The notes under the pieces: generated by a model | Told to the model about the DNA's origin: nothing | What the model saw: only the letters and a program-made list of their open reading frames with translations | Database searches by the model: none | From: Bradyrhizobium neotropicale | GTDB lineage: Bacteria; Pseudomonadota; Alphaproteobacteria; Rhizobiales; Xanthobacteraceae | Assembly (NCBI RefSeq): GCF_001641695.1 | Contig: NZ_LSEF01000047.1 | Location: 110,273-174,272, forward strand | Direction: 5' to 3' | Length of the DNA: 64,000 nt | Translations under genes and position numbers: made by a program | In this document: positions 25,730 through 33,894 of the stretch, one piece after another | Position numbering within the stretch: position 1 is the stretch's first letter | Layout of the letters: each line of letters starts with the position of its first letter

Positions 25730-27844
25730 TTAACCCCGCCCCGCCACCAGTGCATCGACGATCGTCACGCCCTGCCCCTCGGCGTGCACCAGTACCGGGT
25801 TGAGCTCGATCTCCGCGATCTCGCTCGCGTGCCGCGCGGCGAGCACGGAGATGTCGGCGATCAGTTGCGCCAGCGCCGCGACATCCGTCTTTACTGCCCC
25901 GCGAAAACCGTTCAGCAGCGGCGCCGCTTTCAGCGCCGCCAACATCGCGCGGGCCTCCTCCGCGCTCACCGGCGCAGGGCGATAGACGACGTCGCGGAAC
26001 AGTTCCGTGGTGATGCCGCCGAGCCCAACCATCACCATCGGGCCAAACGTCTCATCCGTCATCGTGCCCACGATGATCTCGACGCCCCGCTTCGCCATCG
26101 GCCCGACCAGCACGCCTTGAATATCCGCCTCGGGCCGATGCTGGCGCGCATTGTTCAGCAGCGTCTCGAAGGCCAGAAACACCTCGCCCTTGGTCGTGAT
26201 GTTGACCCGCACACCACCGACCTCGCTCTTGTGCGCGATGTCCGGCGACTGGATCTTCATCACCAGCGGAAAGCCTGTGCGCGCGATTGCCTCGTCGAGC
26301 CCGCTTTTGTCCTTCGCCAGCACTTCGTCCGGCAGCGCAATCCCGGCGGCACGGAGCAGCGCCTTGCTGTCGGCTTCAGACAGAACGGGCGACGTCAGAT
26401 GCGCAGAGAGATCGCGTGCCGGCAGCCGCGTCTCATCGGCAAGCTTCGGCAGCCTGAAGCCGGCATAGTCGACCAGCTGCCGCATCGCGACCCCGACATG
26501 GGTGAGGCCGGAGAGCACGACGACGCCGGATTTAGCAAGCTCACGCCGCGCAAACTCCGACGGCAGCGTGTAGGAATAGAACACCACGGGCTTGTGCTGC
26601 GCTGCCAGCACCGGCTTCAGCTCGGGCTCCTTAAAGGGCATCCGAACGTCGCTCGACAGCGATAGCACGACCAAAATCGCATCAACCTCGTCGGAGACCG
26701 TGAGCAGATCGACGCTCTTCTGCAAACCGCCCGAGGTCACGCCCTGCGCTGTCACATCGATCGGATTGCGCGCGCTGCCGTAGGACGGCATCAGCGTCGC
26801 GATCCCGGCCTGGATGGATTCGGACAGCTCCGGCACCTGCAGGCCGCGCAGCGCCACGGCATCCGCGCCCCAGATGCCGGCACCGCCGGAGACGGTGACG
26901 ACAGCGACGCGATCGCCTTTCGGCAGCGGATTGCTCGCGAGTACCGCCGCGATCGTCAGCGCCTCGTCGAGATCGTTGGAGACGATGAAGCCGAATCTTG
27001 CGAACACCGCATCATAGGCCGCGGACCAGCCGGCCATGCTGGCGGTGTGCGAGGCGGCGGCGCGCATCCCCGCGCTGGAGCGGCCGACCTTGGTGACGAT
27101 GACCGGCTTCTTCGCCTCCGCGGCGCGCCGCGCGGCGGCAAGGAATTTGCCGACGTCGCGGATGCCCTCGATGAACAGCAGGATCACGTCGGTCGAAGAG
27201 TCCTGCACCATGTAGTCCAGGAACTCGCCGGCGCCGAGGTCCGACTCATTGCCGGCGCTGACGACATAGCTCACGGCAATGCCAAGCGCCTTGGCGCGGT
27301 GATAATAGGCAAAGCCGATACCTCCGCTCTGCGCGACGATGCCGATCCGCCGCGTGGTGGCAATGAGCGGCACCACGTCCGGCTTGACATCGACCGCAGG
27401 ACTGAAGGTCGCCGCCACCCGCTGCACCTGGCTGAAAAAGCCCTCGGCGTTCGGCCCGGAAATCCGTATGCCCGTGCGTTTTGCGAGCGCCGCGATCGCG
27501 TCCTGCATCGCCGCGCTGTCGCCGCCCTCCTCGGCAAAGCCGGAGGAGATGATGACGGCGTTCTTCACGCCGGCGCTCGCGCATTGCTCGAGCGCAGGGA
27601 GAACCGCCCGCGCGGGAATGATGATGACGGCGAGATCGACCGGCGCACCGACATCGGCGATCGATTTGTAGCAGGCGAGCCCGTCGATCTCGGCATAGTT
27701 CGGATTCACCGGATAGATCTTTCCGGGATACTCGTTCTTGCGCAGCATCGCGAGCAGCCGCCCCGGGATCTTCTCGTGATCGCGCGAGGCCCCGATCAGC
27801 GCGATGCTGGCCGGCGCGAAGAAGCTGTCGAGCGGATGCGGCAT
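25730..27844 (-). CDS. Acetate--CoA ligase (ADP-forming)-type acyl-CoA synthetase
   Basis: 704 residues in the fused alpha-beta order. The N-terminal CoA-binding domain has FFAPASIALIGASRDHEKIP and GKIYPVNPNYAEIDG. The succinyl-CoA-ligase-like domains have GIVAQSGGIGFAYYHRAKAL, VVTVSGGAGIWGADAV and PIDVTAQG. The C-terminal ATP-grasp domain runs from about 480 (AAGIALPDEVLAKDKSGLDE, FPLVMKIQSPDIAHKSEVGG) to AEIELNPVLVHAEGQG. Family members make acyl-CoA from acid, CoA and ATP with ADP release. It lies in a CoA-ester catabolic block and would activate its substrate; specificity unknown. Confidence 0.9.
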   Translation of the reverse strand: MPHPLDSFFAPASIALIGASRDHEKIPGRLLAMLRKNEYPGKIYPVNPNYAEIDGLACYKSIADVGAPVDLAVIIIPARAVLPALEQCASAGVKNAVIISSGFAEEGGDSAAMQDAIAALAKRTGIRISGPNAEGFFSQVQRVAATFSPAVDVKPDVVPLIATTRRIGIVAQSGGIGFAYYHRAKALGIAVSYVVSAGNESDLGAGEFLDYMVQDSSTDVILLFIEGIRDVGKFLAAARRAAEAKKPVIVTKVGRSSAGMRAAASHTASMAGWSAAYDAVFARFGFIVSNDLDEALTIAAVLASNPLPKGDRVAVVTVSGGAGIWGADAVALRGLQVPELSESIQAGIATLMPSYGSARNPIDVTAQGVTSGGLQKSVDLLTVSDEVDAILVVLSLSSDVRMPFKEPELKPVLAAQHKPVVFYSYTLPSEFARRELAKSGVVVLSGLTHVGVAMRQLVDYAGFRLPKLADETRLPARDLSAHLTSPVLSEADSKALLRAAGIALPDEVLAKDKSGLDEAIARTGFPLVMKIQSPDIAHKSEVGGVRVNITTKGEVFLAFETLLNNARQHRPEADIQGVLVGPMAKRGVEIIVGTMTDETFGPMVMVGLGGITTELFRDVVYRPAPVSAEEARAMLAALKAAPLLNGFRGAVKTDVAALAQLIADISVLAARHASEIAEIELNPVLVHAEGQGVTIVDALVAGRG

Positions 27845-27870
27845 GTGTTTGACCCCTTTCTTATGTCAGC

Positions 27871-27994
27871 CCGTCATCCTGAGGTGCCGGAGCGCAGCGG
27901 AGCTCTCGAGGGATGAACGCCACCAGCCGGGCCGCTCATCCTTCGAGGCTCGCCATGCGGTGCGTGCACCGCGCGGCGCACCTCAGGATGACGG
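27871..27994. repeat. Dispersed inverted repeat, family D
   Basis: Left arm CCGTCATCCTGAGGTGCCGG, right arm GGCGCACCTCAGGATGACGG, inner CATCCTTCGAGGCTCGCCA. Same family as 3224-3360. It lies between the synthetase and VOC genes on the same strand. Confidence 0.85.
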
Positions 27995-28018
27995 ATTGAG
28001 AGCCGCGAACGCAAGAGC

Positions 28019-28783
28019 TCACGAAGCAAGCCGGAACGTCACCCCGCCCAGCAAGAACTCGCTCCCTGCGACCGCGTGTCCCTTCTCGCGCGCAACATGA
28101 AGCACGTGCGCGGCATCAGTGACACGAAATTCCAGGGCGCTCATGATCTCGTTCGGCCCCTTCACGAAGCGGAAGCTGGCGTTGGGCAGTTTCAGCTCGG
28201 CCGCACCGTCGCCGGTATTGCCCGGTGCGAGGCCGATGATCCTGCCCCAATGCTCGGCCAGCCCTTCCGGGTCCGGACTCTGCATCTCCACGCCCGTCAG
28301 CGCCTGCGTCGTCTCTTTCCGGATAAACTTCTGCCAGTCCGGCCCCGCCGGCGGATACCGACCCAGAATGTCGTCGCTGCCCTTGGTGTGGTTGAACTCG
28401 ATGAAGGCGGCGCGGCAGTCGCGTGGATGAAGCTGCACGCCATGATACGGTGGGTGGTCGATCACACTCGCGGTGCGCACGCCCAAGGCATTGGCGTTGC
28501 GGCCGCGCTCGTCCGGATCGTTGCAGCAGAAGATCGCCATGTAGCCGCCGCGGCCGCCGGTCTTCTCGATGAAGCGGCCGGCCGCGGTGCCGTCCCTGAA
28601 CGGCGCCACCACCTCGAGCAGGATCGTGTCGACCGGGAGCAGCGCGTTCTCCAGGCCGTATTTTGCGACATTGCCGTCGCGATAGCAGACGGCGAGGCCC
28701 ATGATCTCGGCGATGTCAGAGATCACCGGGCCGAGCTGCGGCGCGACCAGGCAGATCTGCCGCAGCCGCATATAGGCGGCCAT
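28019..28783 (-). CDS. VOC-family protein, two-module
   Basis: 254 residues, long enough for two VOC modules: MRLRQICLVAPQLGPVISDI at the start and QALTGVEMQSPDPEGLAEHW in the second half, ending LEFRVTDAAHVLHVAREKGH. The N-terminal half keeps GRFIEKTGGRGGYMAIFCCN. The ATG at 28783 is used; a GTG at 28789 would overlap the upstream hydratase stop as GTGA, so the two genes are translationally linked. The family includes glyoxalases, epimerases and extradiol dioxygenases; no assignment is possible. Confidence 0.75.
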   Translation of the reverse strand: MAAYMRLRQICLVAPQLGPVISDIAEIMGLAVCYRDGNVAKYGLENALLPVDTILLEVVAPFRDGTAAGRFIEKTGGRGGYMAIFCCNDPDERGRNANALGVRTASVIDHPPYHGVQLHPRDCRAAFIEFNHTKGSDDILGRYPPAGPDWQKFIRKETTQALTGVEMQSPDPEGLAEHWGRIIGLAPGNTGDGAAELKLPNASFRFVKGPNEIMSALEFRVTDAAHVLHVAREKGHAVAGSEFLLGGVTFRLAS

Positions 28784-28785
28784 CG

Positions 28786-29577
28786 TCACGCGCCCTTGAA
28801 AGCGGGCTTGCGCTTCTCGACGAAGGCCTTTGCGGCCTCCTTGTGATCCGCGGTGTCGCCGCAGCGGGTGTGATGGATCGCCTCGCCGTCGAAGCAGTCC
28901 TCCAGCGCCAGATGCTCGGCATTGTTGATGTTGCGCTTGATGTAGCCGAGCGCGATCGACGGGCCCTGGGCCAGCGACAGCGCGAGCTCATGGGCTGCCG
29001 CATCGATCTCGGCGTCGGGCACGACCTTCGTCACCATGCCGATCGCATGCGCCTCCTTCGCGCTCAGCACCGGCGACATCAGATAGAGTTCGCGCGCCCG
29101 CGCGCTGCCGAGCAGCTGGGTGAGGAAATAAGTGCCGCCATAGTCGCCGGAGAAACCGACCTTGGCGAAGGCGGTCGTGATCTTGCAGGACTCAGAGGCA
29201 ACGCGCAGATCGCAGGACAGCGCCATCGAAAGCCCGGCACCGGCCGCTGCGCCATCGAGCTGCGCTACCACAGGCTTTGGCATCTGGTGCAGGATGCGCG
29301 AAACTTCCATGCCGCGGCGCAGGTTGGCGAGCTTGGTCTCGAACGGCAGCGGCGCGCGTCCCTCGGCCATCGATTTGACGTCGCCGCCGACACAGAACGA
29401 GCCACCGGCGCCCTTGAACAGCACCGCGCGCACCTCGGGATCATCGGCCGCGCGCCGCGCGGCCTCGACCAGACCGCGCACCATGTCGGGGTTGAGCGCA
29501 TTCTTCCGCTCGGGGCGGTTCATGGTGATGGTGAGGAGCCCGTCTTCGAGCTTTTGCAGGACCATGTCGTTGCTCAT
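28786..29577 (-). CDS. Enoyl-CoA hydratase/isomerase family protein
   Basis: 263 residues from the ATG at 29577: LLTITMNRPERKNALNPDMV, GAGGSFCVGGDVKSMAEGRA (oxyanion), QLDGAAAGAGLSMALSCDLR and FAKVGFSGDYGGTYFLTQLL, all crotonase blocks. PaaG- or isomerase-like enzymes have this layout. An in-frame extension to 29652 runs into a dispersed repeat and is rejected. Its stop overlaps the VOC gene. The ABC receptor lies upstream across the repeat at 29611. Confidence 0.9.
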   Translation of the reverse strand: MSNDMVLQKLEDGLLTITMNRPERKNALNPDMVRGLVEAARRAADDPEVRAVLFKGAGGSFCVGGDVKSMAEGRAPLPFETKLANLRRGMEVSRILHQMPKPVVAQLDGAAAGAGLSMALSCDLRVASESCKITTAFAKVGFSGDYGGTYFLTQLLGSARARELYLMSPVLSAKEAHAIGMVTKVVPDAEIDAAAHELALSLAQGPSIALGYIKRNINNAEHLALEDCFDGEAIHHTRCGDTADHKEAAKAFVEKRKPAFKGA

Positions 29578-29610
29578 GAGACGTTTCCCTTGTTGTCGTT
29601 GTTTTGCTCC

Positions 29611-29717
29611 GTCATTCCGGGGCGCGCCTCCTGGCGCGAGCCCGGAATCCATTTCTCAACTGTCAGTGCGGCCCGATGGATCCCTGGCTCGCGACTTCGT
29701 CGCGCCCCGGGATGACG
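29611..29717. repeat. Dispersed inverted repeat, family A
   Basis: GTCATTCCGGGGCGCGCC ... AGCCCGGAATCCAT at the left and GATGGATCCCTGGCTCGCGA ... CGCCCCGGGATGACG at the right. Same family as 266-365. Confidence 0.85.
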
Positions 29718-29759
29718 ACCTGCCGCATGGCTTGCTTGTCGCCACGACGGCTCACGCCG

Positions 29760-30965
29760 TCACTTCTTCACCAGCGGGCAGCGTGACTGCTCCAGCGACT
29801 GGAACGCCTCGTTCCCGGGCACCGTGGCGAGCAGCTTGTAGTCGTCCCAGCGGCCCTTCGATTCCGAAGGCTTCTTCACCTCGAACAGGTACATGTCGTG
29901 GATCATACGGCCGTCGTCGCGGATCTTGCCGTTCGTCGCGAAGAAGTCGTTGATCGGCGTCTCCTTCATCACCTTCATAACAGCAGCAGAGTCCGTCGTG
30001 CCGGCCGCCTTCACGGCCTTGAGATAATGGGTGACCGAAGAATAGACGCCGGCCTGCGCCGAGGTCGGCGGGCGCTTCATGCGCTGGGTGAAGCGCTTCG
30101 AGAATGCGCGGGTGTCGTCGTTGAGGTCCCAGTAGAAGGCCTCCGCAAGCAACAGACCCTGCGCGGTCTCGAGCCCGATCGAGTCGATGTCAGTGACGAA
30201 GGCGAGCAGCGGCGAGAGTTTCTGGCCGCCCTTCATGATGCCGAACTCCGCCGACTGCTTGATGGCGTTGACGGTGTCGCCGCCGGCATTGGCAAGGCCA
30301 ATCACCTTGGCCTTGGAAGCCTGCGCCTGCAGCAGGAAGGAGGAGAAGTCAGACGTATTGAGCGGATGACGGACATTGCCGAGCACCTTGCCACCGGTCT
30401 TCACCACGACGGCGCTGGTGTCCTTCTCCAGATCCTGCCCGAAGGCGTAATCGGCGGTCAGGAAGAACCATGTGTCGAGGCCCGACTTCACCGCGGCAAG
30501 TCCAGTCACATTGGCCTGGGCGAACGTGTCGAACACGTAGTGCACGGTCAAGGGACCGCAGGCCTCGTTGGTGAGGCGGATCGAGCCGGGGCCGTTGAAG
30601 ATGATGATCTTGTTGCGCGCTTTCGCGATCTCGCCGGCGGCGAGCGCGGTTGCGGAGGCCGCAACGTCGTAGATCATCTCGACACCCTGGTTGTCGAGCA
30701 TGTCGCGGGCGATGTTGGCGGCAAGGTCGGCCTTGTTGAGATGGTCGGCCGCGAGCACCTGGATCTTGCGGCCCAGCACCTCGCCGCCAAAATCCTCCAC
30801 CGCCATCTTGGCCGCGGTCTCGCTGCCGGGCCCGGTGATATCGGCGTAGAGACTCGACATGTCGAGGATGCCGCCGATCTTGAGGGGTGGCTTGTCCTGG
30901 GCCTGCACGGCGCTCGCACCGATCGCGAACGCGGCGGCAAAAATGCCGGACAAAATTTTCCTCAT
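29760..30965 (-). CDS. ABC transporter substrate-binding protein, LivK-like
   Basis: 401 residues. A signal peptide (ILSGIFAAAFAIGASAVQA) precedes KPPLKIGGILDMSSLYADIT and PGSETAAKMAVEDFGGEVLG, the type-I periplasmic fold of branched-chain amino-acid/amide receptors. DTWFFLTADYAFGQDLEKDT and SAQAGVYSSVTHYLKAVKAA are also typical. GGGAGG precedes the ATG at 30965. In this family many receptors in catabolic clusters bind aromatic or other organic acids. No permease or ATPase partner is in the window. Confidence 0.9.
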   Translation of the reverse strand: MRKILSGIFAAAFAIGASAVQAQDKPPLKIGGILDMSSLYADITGPGSETAAKMAVEDFGGEVLGRKIQVLAADHLNKADLAANIARDMLDNQGVEMIYDVAASATALAAGEIAKARNKIIIFNGPGSIRLTNEACGPLTVHYVFDTFAQANVTGLAAVKSGLDTWFFLTADYAFGQDLEKDTSAVVVKTGGKVLGNVRHPLNTSDFSSFLLQAQASKAKVIGLANAGGDTVNAIKQSAEFGIMKGGQKLSPLLAFVTDIDSIGLETAQGLLLAEAFYWDLNDDTRAFSKRFTQRMKRPPTSAQAGVYSSVTHYLKAVKAAGTTDSAAVMKVMKETPINDFFATNGKIRDDGRMIHDMYLFEVKKPSESKGRWDDYKLLATVPGNEAFQSLEQSRCPLVKK

Positions 30966-31094
30966 TAAAATCCTCCCTTGATCGCCTTACTCTAATGGCG
31001 GCTTGGTTATTGCTCTTGGTTATCGCTATTGCCGCAATCATGCCGCATGCGCGAGAGCGCAGCAAGCAGAAGCGCCACGCGAGCAGCGCACGTT

Positions 31095-31109
31095 TTCCGC
31101 AAAACGGAA
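31095..31109. promoter_or_regulatory. Palindrome TTCCG-CAAAA-CGGAA, IclR-like operator candidate
   Basis: Perfect 5+5 inverted repeat about 130 bp upstream of the LivK-like receptor gene. Its shape matches sites of some IclR-family regulators and resembles 22334-22346. Candidate only. Confidence 0.35.
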
Positions 31110-31140
31110 TGGCGCGATTGGCTAATCTCTTTCCACATTC

Positions 31141-31218
31141 GTCATTGCGAGCGCAGCGAAGCAATCCAGACTGTCACCGAGGAAAGACTCTGGGTTGCTT
31201 CGCTGCACTCGCAATGAC
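31141..31218. repeat. Dispersed inverted repeat, family C (short form)
   Basis: GTCATTGCGAGCGCAGCGAAGC and GCTTCGCTGCACTCGCAATGAC pair to form a hairpin with an inner CAATCCAGA segment. Related to 21334-21455. Confidence 0.85.
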
Positions 31219-31250
31219 TGAGGATGCGGAAGCGGCCGAGCACGACAGTT

Positions 31251-31344
31251 GTAGGGTGGGCAAAGGCGCGCCCTTTGCGCGCCGTGCCCACCAATCTGTT
31301 TCGCTTGGCAAAGTGGTGGGCACGCTTCGCTTTGCCTACCCTAC
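31251..31344. repeat. Dispersed inverted repeat, family B
   Basis: GTAGGGTGGGCAAAGGCGCG at the left, CTTCGCTTTGCCTACCCTAC at the right; same family as 1499-1590. Confidence 0.85.
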
Positions 31345-31427
31345 GGCAGCGGCGCCCGGCCAAATTCCCTTCGTCCTCGGCCACGTTTGAGTTAAAAGTG
31401 TCACGCAACGCAACCTCTCCGGGCAAC

Positions 31428-32204
31428 GTGAAGCGACCGCTCACTTTCATCGCCACTGCGGCACTCCTCATCGGATCGCGCGACGCCGCGTTCGCGGCGG
31501 TCTGCCAGTTCGAGTCTCAAGGCGAAGGCCGCGTTGCTGCGATCACGGACGCACGCAGCCTGCGTCTCGATGACGGCCGCGAGGTGCGTCTCACCGGCAT
31601 CGAGCCGACCGCAACGACGAAGCAGGCGCTGACATCGCTGCTCGTCGGGCGCGACGTGGCGCTCCACGGCAGCGACGACACGCCCGATCGTTATGGGCGC
31701 CAGTCCGCGCTCGTCTTCATCCGGGACAGCGAAACGTCAGCGCAGGCGCTCCTGCTCGCCCAGGGCGAGGCGATCGTCTCGGCCGAGATCGCGGACAAGG
31801 ATTGCGCGGCCGCCCTGATGGCGGCGGAAGCCGAGGCGCGGCGCCAAAAAAGGGGCAGCTGGGCTGACCCGTTGGCCATAAAAAACGCGGAAAGTCCGGA
31901 CGATATTTTGGCCGGGATTGGGCGCTTTATGGTGGTCGAGGGCAAAGTCCTGTCGGTCCGGCAAGCTGGGGCAATGACCTACCTCAACTTCGGACGGAAC
32001 TGGACACGCGGCTTTACCGCGACTATTTCAAGGCGCATCGCACCGGCCTTTGAGGGCGCCGGAATTGCCCTTAAGTCTCTGGAGAATCGACGGATTCGAG
32101 TCCGAGGCTGGGTCGAGGGGAATACGGGGCCACGGATTGACGTGCGTCTCTTGGGACAGGTTGAATTGCTGGGCGCAATCGAGCCTACTGGGGTGAGGCC
32201 TTAG
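31428..32204 (+). CDS. Exported protein with staphylococcal-nuclease-like (SNase) domain
   Basis: 258 residues from a GTG at 31428, chosen because it gives a clean leader (KRPLTFIATAALLIGSRDAA). GTG 31398 is an alternative; the upstream reading crosses a repeat. The OB-fold SNase pattern is visible: GRVAAITDARSLRLDDGREV, RLTGIEPT, TTKQALTSLLVGRDVALHGS, RYGRQSALVF, and AAEAEARRQKRGSWADP at the C-terminal helix. A second OB-like part (FMVVEGKVLSVRQAGAMTYL) follows. Key nuclease arginines are only partly kept, so catalytic activity is uncertain. Its neighbour is the M48 protease, 24 bp downstream. Confidence 0.75.
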   Translation: MKRPLTFIATAALLIGSRDAAFAAVCQFESQGEGRVAAITDARSLRLDDGREVRLTGIEPTATTKQALTSLLVGRDVALHGSDDTPDRYGRQSALVFIRDSETSAQALLLAQGEAIVSAEIADKDCAAALMAAEAEARRQKRGSWADPLAIKNAESPDDILAGIGRFMVVEGKVLSVRQAGAMTYLNFGRNWTRGFTATISRRIAPAFEGAGIALKSLENRRIRVRGWVEGNTGPRIDVRLLGQVELLGAIEPTGVRP

Positions 32205-32227
32205 GGCCAGGGCACGGGTTAAGCGAC

Positions 32228-33727
32228 GTGAACGGGGTGCTAGAACGGCACGGAAAGGGCGAACGCCGCAGACTTCGAGCTGCGCCGGCCGCGCTATGCC
32301 TTTTGCTGGGCACGACGCTCGCCGGATGCGGTGACATGGGCCGGTTCCAGACTGCTGCGGCGCCGCCGACGGTCGCGATGCCCAAGCCGAAGCCGGCCGT
32401 CGCGCAGACGCCGGCCACCGAAAAGGAGCACGAGCGCATCCTGGCGAGCTATGGCGGCGCCTATGACGACCCGCGGCTCGAATCACTGGTCACCAAGACC
32501 GTCGAGCGGCTGGTCGCGGCCTCCGACCGTCCCGACCAGGGCTACAAGGTCACCATCCTCAATTCCGGCGCGGTGAACGCCTTCGCCCTGCCGAACGGAC
32601 AGCTCTATGTCACGCGCGGCCTGCTGGCGCTCGCGAGCGACACCTCGGAATTGTCCTCCGTGCTCAGCCACGAGATGGCGCATGTGCTGTCGAAGCACGC
32701 CGCGATGCGCGAGGACCAGGCCCGCCAGGCCGCGATCGTCACCCGCGTCGTCACCGACATGAGCAACGATCCCGATCTCACCGCGCTTGCGCTGGCCAAG
32801 ACCAAGCTCACCATGGCAAGCTTCTCGCGCAACCAGGAGTTCGAGGCTGACGGCATCGGGGTGGGCATTTCCGCCCGCGCGCATTTCGACCCCTATGGCG
32901 CCGCGCGCTTCCTTTCCGCGATGGAGCGCAATGCCGAGCTCAAGGCCGGCAAGAACACCCTCGATCCGCGCGCGCAGGATTTCACCTCGTCGCATCCGGC
33001 AACCCCGGAGCGCGTGCAGAATGCGCAGACGATCGCGCGGCAATATGCTGCGCCCGAAGGCGGCGAACGTGACCGCGAGAGCTATCTCGCCGCGATCGAC
33101 AACCTCGTCTATGGCGAGGATCCCAGCGAAGGCTTCGTTCGCGGCCGCCGCTTCCTGCATCCAAAACTCGGCTTCACCTTCCAGGCGCCGGACAATTTTA
33201 CGCTCGACAACACCGCACAGGCGGTGATCGGCGTGCGCGAGGGCGGCTCGCAGGCGATGCGCTTCGACGTGGTGCGCGTGCCGGCCGAGCAGTCGCTCGG
33301 CGATTACCTCAATTCGGGCTGGATGGAAGGCGTCGAGAAGGCCTCGATCGAGGATCTCACCATCAACGGTTTTCCTGGCGCGTCCGCAACCGCCAAGGGC
33401 GACCAGTGGCAGTTCAAGGTCTATGCGCTGCGCTTCGGCAGCGACGTTTACCGCTTCATCTTCGCCACGAAGCAGAAATCGACCGAGAGCGAGCGCAATG
33501 CGCGCGAGACCGTCAATTCATTCCGCCGCCTGACGCTCGATGAGATCCAGGCCGCCCGGCCCCTGCGCCTCAAGGTGATCACCGTGCAGCCCGGCGACAC
33601 TGTGGAATCGCTCTCCCACCGCATGTCGGGCGTCGATCACCCGACCGAACGCTTCCGCGTTCTCAACGGCCTCGATCGCACCGCGCAGGTGAAGGTACGC
33701 GACCGCGTCAAGATCGTGGTGGATTGA
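32228..33727 (+). CDS. M48-family metalloprotease lipoprotein with LysM-like tail
   Basis: 499 residues from a GTG. The N-terminus has a lipobox (LAGC, Cys34) after a hydrophobic stretch, so it is probably outer-membrane-anchored in the periplasm. The zinc site HEMAH is at 148-152, with the third ligand in NQEFEADGIG. A TPR-free central part carries YVTRGLLALASDTSELSSVL. From about residue 300 a substrate-side domain follows, and the last 50 residues (VITVQPGDTVESLSHRMSGV ...) look like LysM. This matches BepA/YfgC-like or LoiP-like proteases of envelope quality control. GTG rather than ATG start noted. Confidence 0.88.
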   Translation: MNGVLERHGKGERRRLRAAPAALCLLLGTTLAGCGDMGRFQTAAAPPTVAMPKPKPAVAQTPATEKEHERILASYGGAYDDPRLESLVTKTVERLVAASDRPDQGYKVTILNSGAVNAFALPNGQLYVTRGLLALASDTSELSSVLSHEMAHVLSKHAAMREDQARQAAIVTRVVTDMSNDPDLTALALAKTKLTMASFSRNQEFEADGIGVGISARAHFDPYGAARFLSAMERNAELKAGKNTLDPRAQDFTSSHPATPERVQNAQTIARQYAAPEGGERDRESYLAAIDNLVYGEDPSEGFVRGRRFLHPKLGFTFQAPDNFTLDNTAQAVIGVREGGSQAMRFDVVRVPAEQSLGDYLNSGWMEGVEKASIEDLTINGFPGASATAKGDQWQFKVYALRFGSDVYRFIFATKQKSTESERNARETVNSFRRLTLDEIQAARPLRLKVITVQPGDTVESLSHRMSGVDHPTERFRVLNGLDRTAQVKVRDRVKIVVD

Positions 33728-33743
33728 CGCCCGCTAGTTTCTC

Positions 33744-33834
33744 GTAGGTGGGCAAAGCGAAGCGTGCCCACCACGTCTGCCCGCAATCGTGGAAGGATGG
33801 TGGGCACGGCGCTGTGCGCCTTTGCCCGCCCTAC
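33744..33834. repeat. Dispersed inverted repeat, family B
   Basis: GTAGGTGGGCAAAGCGAAGC at the left and GCGCCTTTGCCCGCCCTAC at the right, between convergent protease and MFS genes. Confidence 0.82.
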
Positions 33835-33894
33835 GAAGCCACAAACTCCATCGCCGGGACGACGGCTGAATAAGCTGCTCCGCCTGAGTTGAAC

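Larger units (their letters stand above)
30966..31427. other. Gene-free stretch with two dispersed repeats and a palindrome
   Basis: About 460 bp between the divergent receptor and nuclease-like genes. It holds a possible operator (31095-31109), a family C repeat (31141-31218) and a family B repeat (31251-31344). No supported small gene was seen. Confidence 0.7.
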
